A DNA stretch of 64,000 nucleotides from Synergistales bacterium (GCA_021736445.1 JAIPGA010000002.1:1-64000); one strand, 5' to 3'. Shown: positions 51,014 to 60,175, numbered from the stretch's first letter. The notes: generated by a model from the letters alone, not told the origin. Translations and numbers: made by a program.

Positions 51014-52795
51014 TTACTGCCTGCCGCGGACGTGCACCAGGGCCCGGAGCAACCCTTCAACATAATATCCGGTTCCGAATTCCTTGAGCATCCCGGCTTC
51101 CTTCCTTTTTTGCTTGATTTCGCTCAGCAGCTGTTCCGGGGGACCGGGTGGCCCATCCTTTTCGGGCTGCTTCCCGTTGCAGAGAAGCTCCACAATCAGC
51201 TGACTGTTGGCTTCCCGGGCGCTCAGCTCCTCTCGAAACTGCTTGAGACTCTGGATGGCCCGCCATCCCTGTTGCAGGGACTTCTGCTCCGGTTCGGCGA
51301 TCCCTCCTCCGCGCACCAGCACCTCACAGACACCCTCTGCATTCTCAGGCACCTGAAGGGTAACGTGGTGGGTCTCCGTTTCCTCACGATAGGGACGCAA
51401 TGTCACCCCGATGTCGAGCGATGTCCCGGGCGGCGCCCGGTCCGGTGATACCTCTATTCCCTCGACAAACAGCACCTGGGGTCTGCGCGTGATCCGGACG
51501 TCGATGTGGATGCCCAAAGGAAAGATGCGCTGGAATTCGTTAACGGCAAAGACCGCAGCAATGTTTTTTGTCTCTTCGAAGGCTTTCTTTACCACATCTT
51601 CGCTGGAAAAAAAGGCATTTTCCCAGGTCCATCCCTCGGGCATCCCCCCGCCTTCAATGGTGGTGGTGACAAAGGCTGTCCCCTCTCCGATACGGCCCCA
51701 CTCTCTGTCAACCAGCCCCAGCACCACACGGGGAAGGAGCTGTTCGAGCATGAACGGCGCCTGGGCGAGGTGGAACCTCCGGGTACTCGTCGTTCCCGTG
51801 TCCATGTTTTCAAAGGACAGACTGACATCGATGGCGGGGGGAAAGAAGCCGAAACGGCCTCCGATCCCCTGGGAACGGTCCTGGGTGACGCAACCGATGA
51901 CTTGCTGCGGTGTCCCTAGTTTGAAGGGGCTTTTGATGCTGGGAACAATATGATGCACCCAGGCGGATGCCGCCGGAAAGGAGACAGCCCCTCTATTCAG
52001 AAACGGATGCGCAAAGGCGAGGAAGCGTCCGTTCTCGCTGCTGCAGGTGACGGTGCCCGTTGCCCCTATGGAGACATCGCCCCAGGCGAGAAGCGAGCTG
52101 ATGGCGGCCCCGGGTTGGAGAGCCGTATCATAGCGGTAGGGCACCTCGCCGAATCCGCTTCCTCCGGTATCGACGACCTCTACGCCCAGAGCCTCCTCAA
52201 GGGCCCGGGCGGCTCTGCGGCTGACTCCCGAGACCACAATCGATTCGGTCAGGGGTTCCAGTTCGATAGAGACATCCTTTGATACAGCCTCCGTCTCCGA
52301 TGGATCGCTATCCCCGGAAACGCTATCCCCGGTAATCGTAACGGTGGGGAGGGTCCACTCTCTGTCGTGTTCCTCCCAGACATTGAACATTTCGCTGATC
52401 GGGGTCACGAGCCCGAGTTTGTGGTCGCTGAAGTTCCAGCCGTATCCAATGGCTCCGATCAGTTTTCCCCGAATATAGACCGGTGTTCCGCTCATCCCTG
52501 AGGCGATGCCTCCTGCCTTCTCGATCCGCGGACCGGAAGCACGGATCAGGATGAGGTGGTGCGGCGCCTTCTTGCGCTCCAGCACACTGAGGACTGTGAC
52601 GGGGAAGGATTCCACGGTGTTCCCCTGGAATACTGTCCTGGCGTTGCCCTCCATGCCTCGCTCTATTTTGTCAAGAGGCAGTATGTCGTGGTTGATCGGA
52701 AATGAAGAAGGGGCGGCGAATGAATAGCCCTGCCAGAGTGTACTCAGGATCATTGCAGCAAGTGCGGCCCATAGGATCTGCTTGTGTCGTGCCAT
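51014..52795 (-). CDS. Secreted SpoIVB-type (S55) serine peptidase family protein
   Basis: 593 residues from ATG 52795, set by GGAGGAGGAA just upstream. An N-terminal signal sequence (HKQILWAALAAMILSTLWQG) targets it to the envelope. The peptidase S55 domain covers about residues 60-330: GTNTVESF-type strand, and the catalytic Ser in GGIASGMSGTPVYIRGKLIG near 110-129; FLAFAHPFLNRG near 270 supplies the His-containing segment. About 260 residues follow with no assigned fold. SpoIVB itself triggers sigma-K processing in spores; relatives occur in non-spore-formers with unknown substrates. Directly upstream of mlaE-F-D, so an envelope role is plausible. Confidence 0.8.
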   Translation of the reverse strand: MARHKQILWAALAAMILSTLWQGYSFAAPSSFPINHDILPLDKIERGMEGNARTVFQGNTVESFPVTVLSVLERKKAPHHLILIRASGPRIEKAGGIASGMSGTPVYIRGKLIGAIGYGWNFSDHKLGLVTPISEMFNVWEEHDREWTLPTVTITGDSVSGDSDPSETEAVSKDVSIELEPLTESIVVSGVSRRAARALEEALGVEVVDTGGSGFGEVPYRYDTALQPGAAISSLLAWGDVSIGATGTVTCSSENGRFLAFAHPFLNRGAVSFPAASAWVHHIVPSIKSPFKLGTPQQVIGCVTQDRSQGIGGRFGFFPPAIDVSLSFENMDTGTTSTRRFHLAQAPFMLEQLLPRVVLGLVDREWGRIGEGTAFVTTTIEGGGMPEGWTWENAFFSSEDVVKKAFEETKNIAAVFAVNEFQRIFPLGIHIDVRITRRPQVLFVEGIEVSPDRAPPGTSLDIGVTLRPYREETETHHVTLQVPENAEGVCEVLVRGGGIAEPEQKSLQQGWRAIQSLKQFREELSAREANSQLIVELLCNGKQPEKDGPPGPPEQLLSEIKQKRKEAGMLKEFGTGYYVEGLLRALVHVRGRQ

Positions 52796-52855
52796 CGATT
52801 GTTCCTCCTCCATCTCCGGGGGGTTGTCCGTACCGATCACGGATACACCGACGGG

Positions 52856-53957
52856 TCAGGCAGACCCCTCTCCTCGAAGAAAGGCCATAATAAACGGCTG
52901 GATGTCTCCGTCCAGCACCGCTTGGACATTCCCCTTTTCCATGCCTGTTCTGTGGTCTTTCACAAGGGTGTACGGGTGGAGAACGTAGGAGCGGATCTGA
53001 TTGCCCCACCCGATCTCCTTCATTTCCCCTTTGAGGGTATCGATGTGTTCCTGGCGTTCTTCTCTCGCCTTTTCGAAAAGCCTGGAGCGGAGGACCTGCA
53101 TCGCCATCTGGCGGTTCATGTGTTGCGATCGCTCGTTCTGGCAGCTGACCACCATGCCTGTAGGAAGATGGGTGATGCGGACGGCGGAATCTGTCATGTT
53201 GACGTACTGCCCCCCGGCTCCGCTCGCCCGGAAGGTGTCGATCCGCAGGTCTTCCTGTTTGATGTCGACCTCTTCGTTCTCGGGGATCTCAGGGGTTACC
53301 TCCACCGAAGCGAAGCTGGTGTGTCTCCGCTTCGCTGTATCGAAAGGAGAGATGCGGACCAGACGATGGATGCCTCGCTCCGCCTTCAGATAACCGTAGG
53401 CATAGTCCCCCTGGACCAGGGTTGTGGCGCTTTTGATACCCGCTTCTTCATCCTGTGCCAATTCGAGGATGCGTGCGGTAAAGCCGCTGTTCTCCATCCA
53501 GCGGAGATAGAGACGGTGGAGCATCTCCGCCCAGTCCTGGGAATCCAGCCCCCCGGCACCTGGATGTATTGTGAGGATAGCATTATGGTTATCGTATTCA
53601 TCGTTCATGAGAAGGACGAACTGTTTTTCGTCTATCATTTTGCGTAACCGGGCCGCTCGTTCGGCGAATTCCCCTTCGAGCTCCCGGTCCTCGTTCTCCT
53701 GGAGCATTTCGATGATTGTTTCCAGCTCCTCCAGTTCGTCGCGGATTTGCTGCCAGGTCTGCCTCTTTTCGTCGATGGCGGAGAGCTGTCTGGTGAGCTC
53801 CTGCGCATCCTTGCGTGACCAGAAGTCCGGTTGCCCGGTGAGTTCTAGGAGTTCTTTCGATTTCTGTTCCAGTGCAGGCAGGTCAAAGACTGTCCTGCAG
53901 CTCGTTTGCCAGCGAGCGCAGTTCTTCCAATTCGTTCAGTTGTGCTGTAGGTTCCAT
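52856..53957 (-). CDS. prfB: Peptide chain release factor 2 with programmed +1 frameshift
   Basis: Recognises UGA and UAA stop codons. The reading starts at ATG 53957 (MEPTAQLNELEELRSLANEL), reaches an in-frame TGA at 53885-53883 as codon 25, and resumes one base later at GAC 53884, giving 366 residues in all. Motifs of RF2: tripeptide anticodon SPFDTAKRRHTSFASVEV near residue 200 and GGQ in FRASGAGGQYVNMTDSA near 245; the N-terminal helical domain is normal. The arrangement is the known autoregulatory device: low RF2 slows termination at the UGA and favours the shift. Confidence 0.94.
53882..53896 (-). promoter_or_regulatory. RF2 programmed +1 frameshift site
   Basis: On the minus strand: AGGACAGTCTTTGAC. 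The slippery CTT codon (53888-53886), the UGA stop (53885-53883) with the C that follows, and a Shine-Dalgarno-like AGGA (53896-53893) a few bases upstream match the E. coli prfB arrangement, although with a shorter purine run. The zero frame stops here, and the +1 frame continues as RF2. Confidence 0.9.
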
Positions 53958-53993
53958 TGTCCTCTCTCCTCCATAGTGCAAGATATCAGTGGG

Positions 53994-54022
53994 TTGTCTT
54001 CTGAACAAATGCATTCTATCAT
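53994..54022 (+). promoter_or_regulatory. Promoter of birA
   Basis: TTGTCT (53994-53999), 17-base spacer, TATCAT (54017-54022) in the 98-base gap between divergent prfB and birA. The start of transcription would be near 54029. No palindrome that could serve as a BirA operator is evident. Confidence 0.6.
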
Positions 54023-54055
54023 GCAAGCAGCGCTACAGAAACGGGAGGGCCGCAT

Positions 54056-55099
54056 ATGTCCCATGTGGTTGGTTCATCCTCATTAAAATGCACCGTCCTG
54101 GAGCGTCTCTCCTTGCTGGGGGCGGACCGCAGAACGGAGATCCTCCCTGTCGCTGCGGTAGGAGAGGGCCTGATGCGTGGGGTCGTTGTGCCGTCGCTTC
54201 GGCAGCTGGCTGAAGAGGGCCTCGTGCAGTTGGAGGGTGGGCGGGTTCGGATGATCCCTGTCCATGAGAAGCCTTTCGAACCGCTTGCACCAAGCTGGAT
54301 CGCCCTCCAGCTGCTCCATAAAGGGTACTCGGCCCCGGTTTTGTACTGGGATTGCCTCACGTCCACCCAGCGGATGGCAAGGAGGCTTGCCGACAGAGGG
54401 GCGCCGCACGGTACGATTGTCGTAGCTGGAGAGCAGACGGAGGGGCGTGGCCGGCGCGGGAACCGCTGGTGTTCCCCTCGGAGGGGTGGCCTCTATCTCA
54501 CGGTGGTCCTCAGACAGGGGGATTCCGGGGCCCTGATGCCACTGCTGAACCTTGCGGCCGGTCTCGCCGTACGGGAGTCGCTGCAGGAGGAAAGCGGGAT
54601 CTCCCTTGCGTTGAAGTGGCCCAACGATGTGCTCTACAACGGAAGGAAGCTCTGCGGCATCCTGAGTGAGGCCCGCACTGCAGGGTCCACCGTGCAATAT
54701 CTGCTGCTTGGTATCGGTGTGAACACGGGGCCCCTCGCGGTCTTTGAAGGAATCCCAAAACAGGGGGCCCTGCCGGCGGCCTCACTGGACGAATTGAACA
54801 CTGCCTCCCTTTGCAGGGAACGGATTGTCGTGCATCTGCTCTGTTCCCTGTTGCAATATCTGGAACGGCAGCAGCAGGAGGGAGGAAGAGAACAGCTGCT
54901 CGAGACCTTCGCCAGGCACTGCTGCTCCGTTGGGCAGCGATTGCGGGTCCGTTCGGCTTCGGAGACCTTTGAAGCCTGGGGTGCGGGTATCGGGCCCGAC
55001 GGCTCGTTGCTTGTCGACCGTAACGGCGAAACCCTTGTCCTCCGCTCCGAGGAGGTCTTTCAGATCAGGGAGGCCCCTGCAATCCAGAGCGGAACGTGA
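54056..55099 (+). CDS. birA: Biotin--[acetyl-CoA-carboxylase] ligase BirA
   Basis: Attaches biotin to carboxylase carrier domains. 347 residues. An N-terminal region of about 75 residues resembles a winged helix (VLERLSLLGADRRTEILPVA ... SLRQLAEEGLVQLEGGRVRM), so a repressor role is possible. The ligase domain has DCLTSTQRMARRLA near 99, biotin/ATP-binding GEQTEGRGRRGNRWCSP near 125-141, GGLYLTVVLRQ near 144, LKWPNDVLYNGRKLCGIL near 181-198 and GIGVNTGPL near 219. The C-terminal SH3-like cap (GQRLRVRSASETFEAWG) is present. Confidence 0.93.
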   Translation: MSHVVGSSSLKCTVLERLSLLGADRRTEILPVAAVGEGLMRGVVVPSLRQLAEEGLVQLEGGRVRMIPVHEKPFEPLAPSWIALQLLHKGYSAPVLYWDCLTSTQRMARRLADRGAPHGTIVVAGEQTEGRGRRGNRWCSPRRGGLYLTVVLRQGDSGALMPLLNLAAGLAVRESLQEESGISLALKWPNDVLYNGRKLCGILSEARTAGSTVQYLLLGIGVNTGPLAVFEGIPKQGALPAASLDELNTASLCRERIVVHLLCSLLQYLERQQQEGGREQLLETFARHCCSVGQRLRVRSASETFEAWGAGIGPDGSLLVDRNGETLVLRSEEVFQIREAPAIQSGT

Positions 55100-55102
55100 C
55101 CA

Positions 55103-56029
55103 TCATGGCTCCTCCTCAATCGTCGGCAGTTCCAGGAGTGTCGCATCGCCGTGCTTCCGGAAATTCCAGATAGAGAGATAGATGTCGTAAAAGAAGAGAA
55201 AGAGCCCCTCATCGTTCTCGATTCGGGGAGGCGGCAGCTCCATGGCATAGGGGAGGGTCTGAAGACGCTCCCGCAGGGGGGCTGGGGTGGCGACACTATA
55301 CAGGACGATCCATTCCTTTTTGCGGCAGGTCTCAAGGGCCTTGTCCAGATAGACCTGCTGTTCCCCCCGTCCCCAGGCTTCCACCAGTTTCCAGGGCGGG
55401 CCACTGTATCGCTCCGCTGCCGCCTGAAGCCAGTATCGATAGTAGCAGGTCACATCGAAAAGAGGGACCGCCCCGATCAGTCGTCGCCCCACATTGACGG
55501 TTCCCAGGATGCGGGACTGGAACTCGGCGAGACGTCGCTGGAAATAGCTGTACCTGTCGGGGATGGATGACGCAAGAGCCCCAAGAAGACGTTGACCGAC
55601 GAAGGGCATCGAGGCGGGATCGAAGTAGTAGGCAACCCCTTCTTTCCCTTTCATGTAGGGCATTTCTTCAAAGAGCACCTCGGTTCGGCCGGGTTTCCCC
55701 GCACCGAGGGATTTCTCCAACCCTTTCAGTTCCTCTCTGTCCAGCGCAAGCGCGAGATCGCAGCGTACCGTGCCGGGATCGACCTGGGGGTTCGCCACAA
55801 TGTCCCCGCTGGCGTTCACGATACGGAGCGGCAGGGTGTCGATATAGACCCCGCCGAGGAAGGAACACATCGTGGCAAGCCACGGGGAAGCAACACAGAC
55901 AGCATACTTCTCCGCAGCTGTGGCTGTGGGGCTTTGCTGCGTTGTCACGCCTCCGACCCCACAGCCACTGATCCAGAAGAAGAACGCTGCGAACAAGCCG
56001 AACAGCACCGAACGGCCTATCCTGTTCAC
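55103..56029 (-). CDS. Lipoprotein resembling a metal-binding periplasmic protein, metal ligands not conserved
   Basis: 308 residues from GTG 56029. The N-terminus RIGRSVLFGLFAAFFFWISGC is a lipoprotein signal (GC at residues 21-22). The rest has the pattern of TroA/ZnuA-type binding proteins: AVCVASPWLATMCSFLGGVY early, DPASMPFVGQRLLGALASSI in the middle, and AEFQSRILGTVNVGRRL. The His residues that bind zinc or manganese in those proteins are not evident (no HxxP after the first domain). It could be a divergent or non-metal-binding member. It is downstream of hutI in the same direction, with a hairpin between, so co-transcription is uncertain. Converges with birA, stops four bases apart. 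Confidence 0.65.
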   Translation of the reverse strand: MNRIGRSVLFGLFAAFFFWISGCGVGGVTTQQSPTATAAEKYAVCVASPWLATMCSFLGGVYIDTLPLRIVNASGDIVANPQVDPGTVRCDLALALDREELKGLEKSLGAGKPGRTEVLFEEMPYMKGKEGVAYYFDPASMPFVGQRLLGALASSIPDRYSYFQRRLAEFQSRILGTVNVGRRLIGAVPLFDVTCYYRYWLQAAAERYSGPPWKLVEAWGRGEQQVYLDKALETCRKKEWIVLYSVATPAPLRERLQTLPYAMELPPPRIENDEGLFLFFYDIYLSIWNFRKHGDATLLELPTIEEEP

Positions 56030-56080
56030 TGAGGAGCCTCGCGATCCTGTGGATGTTCTGTCATGGGAACCTCTCTTCGG

Positions 56081-56104
56081 ACCCCGGGCTGCGTAGCCCG
56101 GGGT
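56081..56104 (-). terminator. Hairpin after hutI
   Basis: ACCCCGGGCT (56081-56090) and AGCCCGGGGT (56095-56104) form a perfect 10-bp stem with a four-base loop. No T-run follows on the minus strand, so it may be incomplete as a terminator. Confidence 0.45.
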
Positions 56105-56144
56105 GAATCGTCTCAGGGGAGTCTTCTTTTCCCAGAGATGGGAC

Positions 56145-57392
56145 CTAGACGACCCTTTCGCCCAGTTTGTAGACCGCCTGCACCGAGGGGACACCGGCGT
56201 GATAGGCAAGAATCGCCGGGGTTGCTCCGTCGAGAAGCAGGAAATCGGCATTTTTCCCCGCATCGAGGCTTCCGCTTCGGCGTTCCTCTCCGATTGCATA
56301 GGCGGCATTGAGTGTCGCTGCAGTCAGTGCTTCCTCCACATCCATATCCATGTTCATTACGGCAAGCCCAAAGATAAAGGGCATGGATTCCGTGTAGCTG
56401 GATCCCGGGTTGCAGTCTGTGGCCAGGGCGACCGGGACATCCATCTCGATCATCTTCCGCACCGGGGCGTAGGGCTTCTTGAGACTGTATGCCGTAGCCG
56501 GGAGGATCACCCCGATCACACCCTTGGCGGCCATCTGTCGGAGGTTCTCTTCGCCGGCCGCCAGGAGATGCTCGGCGGAGGTCGCTTCCATCTCCGCCGC
56601 GAGCCCGGCGCCACCGAGATCATGGACCTCGTCGGCGTGGATCTTCAGTCCCAGACCGTGTTCCCGGGCCGCTGCAAGAACCCGTCGGCTCTGCTCTATG
56701 GAAAAGACCCCCTGTTCGCAGAAGACATCACAGAAACGGGCGATCCCTTGCGATGCTACCTGGGGGAGCATCTCCCGCACTACCCTGTCCACGAACCGGT
56801 CCGGATTCTCTTTGTCTTCCTGCGGGATGGCGTGGGCGCCCATGAATGTGGGAACCACAGTCAGAGGGGTGGTCTTTGCCACCTGACTGATGACCGCAAG
56901 CATCCGGAGCTCCTGATCGGCATCCAGCCCGTAGCCGCTTTTCATCTCCACTGTTGTGGTGCCATAGGAGAGCGCGGAGAGAGCATGGCTGACGGTGTTG
57001 TCGATGAGCTCCCGGTCCGTCGCCTCTTGCACCGACCGGACGGAGGAAAGGATGCCGCCGCCCTTTTCGAGGATCTCGAGGTAGGAGGCACCGCCGAGCC
57101 GCCGGGCGAACTCCTCTTCCCGGCGCCTGGCAAAACACATGTGCGTATGGGGATCGACAAAGCCGGGGATCAGACAGCGTCCCGAACAGTCGATCTCCTG
57201 ATCGATGATTGTCTCGTTCCGGACGATCTCCTTTCGGAGCTCCTCTTCGTTGCCGATCTGTGAAATGACTCCATTATGTACAAGCAGTGCACCCTTTGGG
57301 TATTGCCTGATGTTCTTCTGGGCGCTGCCTGAAGGGGCGTGCCCCGGATCCTCGGGGGTGTGGATTCGGGCATTATAGAACAGTTTTTTCAT
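56145..57392 (-). CDS. hutI: Imidazolonepropionase HutI
   Basis: Third enzyme of histidine degradation; opens imidazolonepropionate to N-formiminoglutamate. 415 residues from ATG 57392 (AAGGAGAG upstream). Metal-binding amidohydrolase motifs: CLIPGFVDPHTHMCFARRRE near residues 74-93, EEFARRLGGASYLEI near 93-107, TTTVEMKSGYGLD near 145-157, PTFMGAHAIPQ near 181-191, KIHADEVHDLGG near 248-259 and LATDCNPGSSYTESMP near 326-341. The last catabolic gene of the operon; hutU is not in the window. Confidence 0.95.
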   Translation of the reverse strand: MKKLFYNARIHTPEDPGHAPSGSAQKNIRQYPKGALLVHNGVISQIGNEEELRKEIVRNETIIDQEIDCSGRCLIPGFVDPHTHMCFARRREEEFARRLGGASYLEILEKGGGILSSVRSVQEATDRELIDNTVSHALSALSYGTTTVEMKSGYGLDADQELRMLAVISQVAKTTPLTVVPTFMGAHAIPQEDKENPDRFVDRVVREMLPQVASQGIARFCDVFCEQGVFSIEQSRRVLAAAREHGLGLKIHADEVHDLGGAGLAAEMEATSAEHLLAAGEENLRQMAAKGVIGVILPATAYSLKKPYAPVRKMIEMDVPVALATDCNPGSSYTESMPFIFGLAVMNMDMDVEEALTAATLNAAYAIGEERRSGSLDAGKNADFLLLDGATPAILAYHAGVPSVQAVYKLGERVV

Positions 57393-57489
57393 GGATCTTC
57401 TCTCCTTCGCCTGCAACTGGTGACAGTGTGGACACAATAGAAAAGAGGGATATGCCGGCGGCACACCCCTCCCGGGAGATCTGTGGGTG

Positions 57490-58635
57490 TTACGGTGTGA
57501 TCAGGGACTTCTCCTCTACCACGCCGTAGTACTGGTACCGGCCGTCCTTGGCGATCTGCACCTGTACCGGTTTCACCACTTCGCCGATTTCCGTGAATCC
57601 CTTGATGATACCGGTCAGCCCTGCGAAGTCCTCCAGATTCTCCATGGCCTGCTGGACCTCCACCGGGTCTGTTGTGCCGGCTTTGTTGATGCTTTCGGTG
57701 ATGATCAGCAGTGCATCGTAGGCGGAGGCGCCGACCATATCCGGTTCCATGTCAAAGCGGCTTCTGTATTCGCTGAGGTAGCTTTTCACGATGTCCCGCT
57801 CGGAACCGCGGTTGAAGTTGGTGACGATAATGAATCCCTCCGCCGCGTCGCCGGCGATCTCGAAGAACTTCGGGGAATCGGCGCCTTCGTCGCCGATGAA
57901 GGGGGCGTCGATACCCATGTTGCGGGCCTGCTTGATCATCGGTCCGGCCTGGAAATAGTATCCGGAGCCCACGATGACATCGGGCTCGAGCTCCTTGATC
58001 CTGGAGAGATAGGGGCTGTAGTCCTTTTCCTGGAAGGGGTAGGCCTTGTCGTAGAGGATCTCGATCCCGTGCTCCTTGGCGTAGACCCGGAACCCTTCAG
58101 CCAGGGCATGGCCGAAATCGTTGTCGGCGTGCAGCATCGCCACGGTTTTCGCTTCCAGCATCGTGTCGGTGACGTAGGCTGCGGCCTTCCCCTCCACGGT
58201 GCCGAGAAACCCGTTACGGAAGCAGAATTCTCCGGCTTTGGTGATGTCGGGGTGCACCGCATAGGCGGCCACAAAGGGTATCTGCGCGGCATTGAAGATC
58301 TGGGCCGCTGCTCTGCTGGGCATACTGTAGGACCCACCTACAGCGGCCACCACCTGATCCTGCTGGATCAGCTTCCTGGAGAGGGCTACCGCTTCCTTGG
58401 TGTCCGCTCGATCATCGTAGATGACCAGCTCGACATCCTTCCCCAGAACGCCTCCCTGTTCGTTGATCCGCTCTTTGGCAAGCTTGACCGAATTCTCGAC
58501 ACTTCTTCCGTCCGCTGCGGCGAATCCGGTGAGGGGAGCCAGAACCCCAACCTTGACCGTTTCCGCTGCGGAAACCGCGCCCGCACATACCGTGACCGCG
58601 AACATCAATGCTATTGCTATCCGTACTACCTTCAT
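57490..58635 (-). CDS. livK: Branched-chain-amino-acid-type ABC transporter substrate-binding protein
   Basis: Secreted substrate-binding protein of the Liv (HAAT) family. 381 residues from ATG 58635 (AGGAGGT with seven-base spacing). Signal peptide VVRIAIALMFAVTVCAGAVS with cleavage near AVSAAE. Family motifs: VKVGVLAPLTGFAAADGRS near 27, LAKERINEQGGVLGKDVELV near 53-72, VAAVGGSYSMPSRAA near 92, HADNDFGHALAEGFRVYAKE near 163-182 and GYYFQAGPMIKQARNMG near 219. Its location in a hut operon suggests histidine or a related amino acid as substrate; specificity cannot be read from the sequence. Confidence 0.9.
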   Translation of the reverse strand: MKVVRIAIALMFAVTVCAGAVSAAETVKVGVLAPLTGFAAADGRSVENSVKLAKERINEQGGVLGKDVELVIYDDRADTKEAVALSRKLIQQDQVVAAVGGSYSMPSRAAAQIFNAAQIPFVAAYAVHPDITKAGEFCFRNGFLGTVEGKAAAYVTDTMLEAKTVAMLHADNDFGHALAEGFRVYAKEHGIEILYDKAYPFQEKDYSPYLSRIKELEPDVIVGSGYYFQAGPMIKQARNMGIDAPFIGDEGADSPKFFEIAGDAAEGFIIVTNFNRGSERDIVKSYLSEYRSRFDMEPDMVGASAYDALLIITESINKAGTTDPVEVQQAMENLEDFAGLTGIIKGFTEIGEVVKPVQVQIAKDGRYQYYGVVEEKSLITP

Positions 58636-58701
58636 ACAACACACCTCCTCAGTGTATGGTACAGCACTATCCTAATGGCTCTGTTACGGTTCTTCAAATG
58701 C

Positions 58702-59412
58702 CTAGAGACCCAGGTAGGCGGTCCGGACACGCTGATCTTCCAGCAGTTCATCGGCGTTGCCCGAAAGCGCCATTTGTCCGGTTTCGATGACATATGCTCT
58801 GCTTGAGGCACGGAGTGAGGCCAGGGCGTTCTGTTCGACAAGAAGAATGGTCAGGCCGTAATCCCGGTTGAGCTGTTCCAGAACACGGAACACCTGATCC
58901 ACCAGTTTGGGCATCAGTCCCATTGAAATCTCGTCAACCAGCAAAAGCCTGGGCGACGAGACAAGCGCTCTCGCGATGGCTACCTGTTGCCGTTCCCCTC
59001 CGGAGAGGGTGTTGGCGAGCTGATTCGCCCGCTCTTCCAGCCGGGGGAATATGGAGTAGATCCATTGGAACTGTGTCTCCAGATTGATCTTTGAGCGCAT
59101 CTTGTAGACACCGGTGAGGATGTTTTCGTAGACGGTCATCTGAGGGAATGTGCGGGCTCCCTCCGGGACGACACGGATCCCGAGACGTGCCCGCTGATGA
59201 GGAGGGACGCCTATCAGCTCCCTGCCGTTGAACCGGATGCTTCCCTGTACTGAGGAGACCAGTCCCATCAAAGCGTTCAAAGTAGATGTCTTGCCGGCGC
59301 CGTTGGCTCCGATGATGGAAACAAACTCCCCTTCGTCAAGCTCAAAGGAGAGGCCGTGCACCGCCTCGATGTCGCCGTAGGAGACGTGGAGATCATTGAC
59401 GTCAAGAAGCAT
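58702..59412 (-). CDS. livF: Liv-type ABC transporter ATPase (LivF)
   Basis: Second ATPase of the amino-acid ABC transporter. 236 residues from ATG 59412. Walker A SIIGANGAGKTSTLNALMGL near residues 34-53, Q-loop-region RLGIRVVPEGARTFPQMTV near 80-98, signature NTLSGGERQQVAIARALVSS near 134-153, Walker B PRLLLVDEISMGLMP near 154-168, H-loop LLVEQNA near 188. The VPEGR-like VPEGAR is characteristic of LivF. It overlaps the livG end by 11 bases. Confidence 0.93.
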   Translation of the reverse strand: MLLDVNDLHVSYGDIEAVHGLSFELDEGEFVSIIGANGAGKTSTLNALMGLVSSVQGSIRFNGRELIGVPPHQRARLGIRVVPEGARTFPQMTVYENILTGVYKMRSKINLETQFQWIYSIFPRLEERANQLANTLSGGERQQVAIARALVSSPRLLLVDEISMGLMPKLVDQVFRVLEQLNRDYGLTILLVEQNALASLRASSRAYVIETGQMALSGNADELLEDQRVRTAYLGL

Positions 59413-60175
59413 AGCCGAGCCCTTCCTTTCCGAGATAGGCCTCCACCACATCTGGATTGTCGCTGACCTCTTGCGGTGCTCCCTCTGCAAGCTTGCTTCC
59501 GTGGTCCAACACAACAATGCGGTCGGAGAGCGACATGGCGACCTTCATGTTGTGCTCGATGAGGAGTACGGTGACCCCCTGGTTGCGGATCCGCTGGATG
59601 AATGTCTGTAACGCCGTGATTTCTTCGTGCCGGAGTCCGGAAAAGGACTCATCCAGAAGCAGAAGCTTTGGGTGCAGGGCAAGGGCTCTGGCGATCTCCA
59701 GACGGCGGAGGTTGCCCAGAGGCAGCAGCCCCGCTTTCTGAGAGGAGAGATCCTCTATCCCTACCGATTGGAGGATCTCCTGGGCTCGAGAGCGGATATT
59801 GGCTTTTTTCCAACTCTTCCACATCCCTGTTGATGAGGGGTAGTCCCCCAGTCCCAGGGCGACGGTCACATTCTCCAGAACAGTGAGCTCCGTGAAGGGT
59901 TTGACCACCTGAAAGGTTCTCCCGATACCACGGTACGCCATAGCATGGGGAGCCGTGGCGGTCACATCGCTGCCGTTGAAGAGGATGCTCCCCGAGGTCG
60001 GCTGGAGAAGACCGGAGATCATGTTGAAACAGGTTGTCTTCCCGGCTCCATTGGGACCGATGAGGCCGAGGATCTCTCCGGTGTTTACGGAAAAGCTCAC
60101 CTGCTCCACCGCTTTGAGACCGCCGAAGTGTTTGGAGAGCTGCCTGATTTCGAGGATTGGGATTGACTCACTCAT
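59402..60175 (-). CDS. livG: Liv-type ABC transporter ATPase (LivG)
   Basis: First ATPase of the transporter. 257 residues. Walker A GLIGPNGAGKTTCFNMISGL near residues 36-55, the LivG-specific GIGRTFQVVKPFTELTVLENV near 82-102, signature GLLPLGNLRRLEIARALALH near 155-174 (the canonical LSGGQ is replaced by LPLGNLRR, the usual LivG form), Walker B PKLLLLDESFSGLRHEE near 175-191, and VLLIEHNMKVAMSLSDRIVV near 205-224. It overlaps livM by 8 bases and livF by 11. Confidence 0.94.
   Translation of the reverse strand: MSESIPILEIRQLSKHFGGLKAVEQVSFSVNTGEILGLIGPNGAGKTTCFNMISGLLQPTSGSILFNGSDVTATAPHAMAYRGIGRTFQVVKPFTELTVLENVTVALGLGDYPSSTGMWKSWKKANIRSRAQEILQSVGIEDLSSQKAGLLPLGNLRRLEIARALALHPKLLLLDESFSGLRHEEITALQTFIQRIRNQGVTVLLIEHNMKVAMSLSDRIVVLDHGSKLAEGAPQEVSDNPDVVEAYLGKEGLGYAS

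Noticed and set aside
50200-51063. N-terminal extension of the mlaF frame by about 290 residues
   Set aside because: The upstream part overlaps mlaE in another frame on the same strand and looks like shadow coding; MlaF is complete from ATG 50199.
52856-53707. prfB as a shorter gene starting at ATG 53707
   Set aside because: This would remove the N-terminal domain of RF2; the frameshift reading from 53957 restores normal length.
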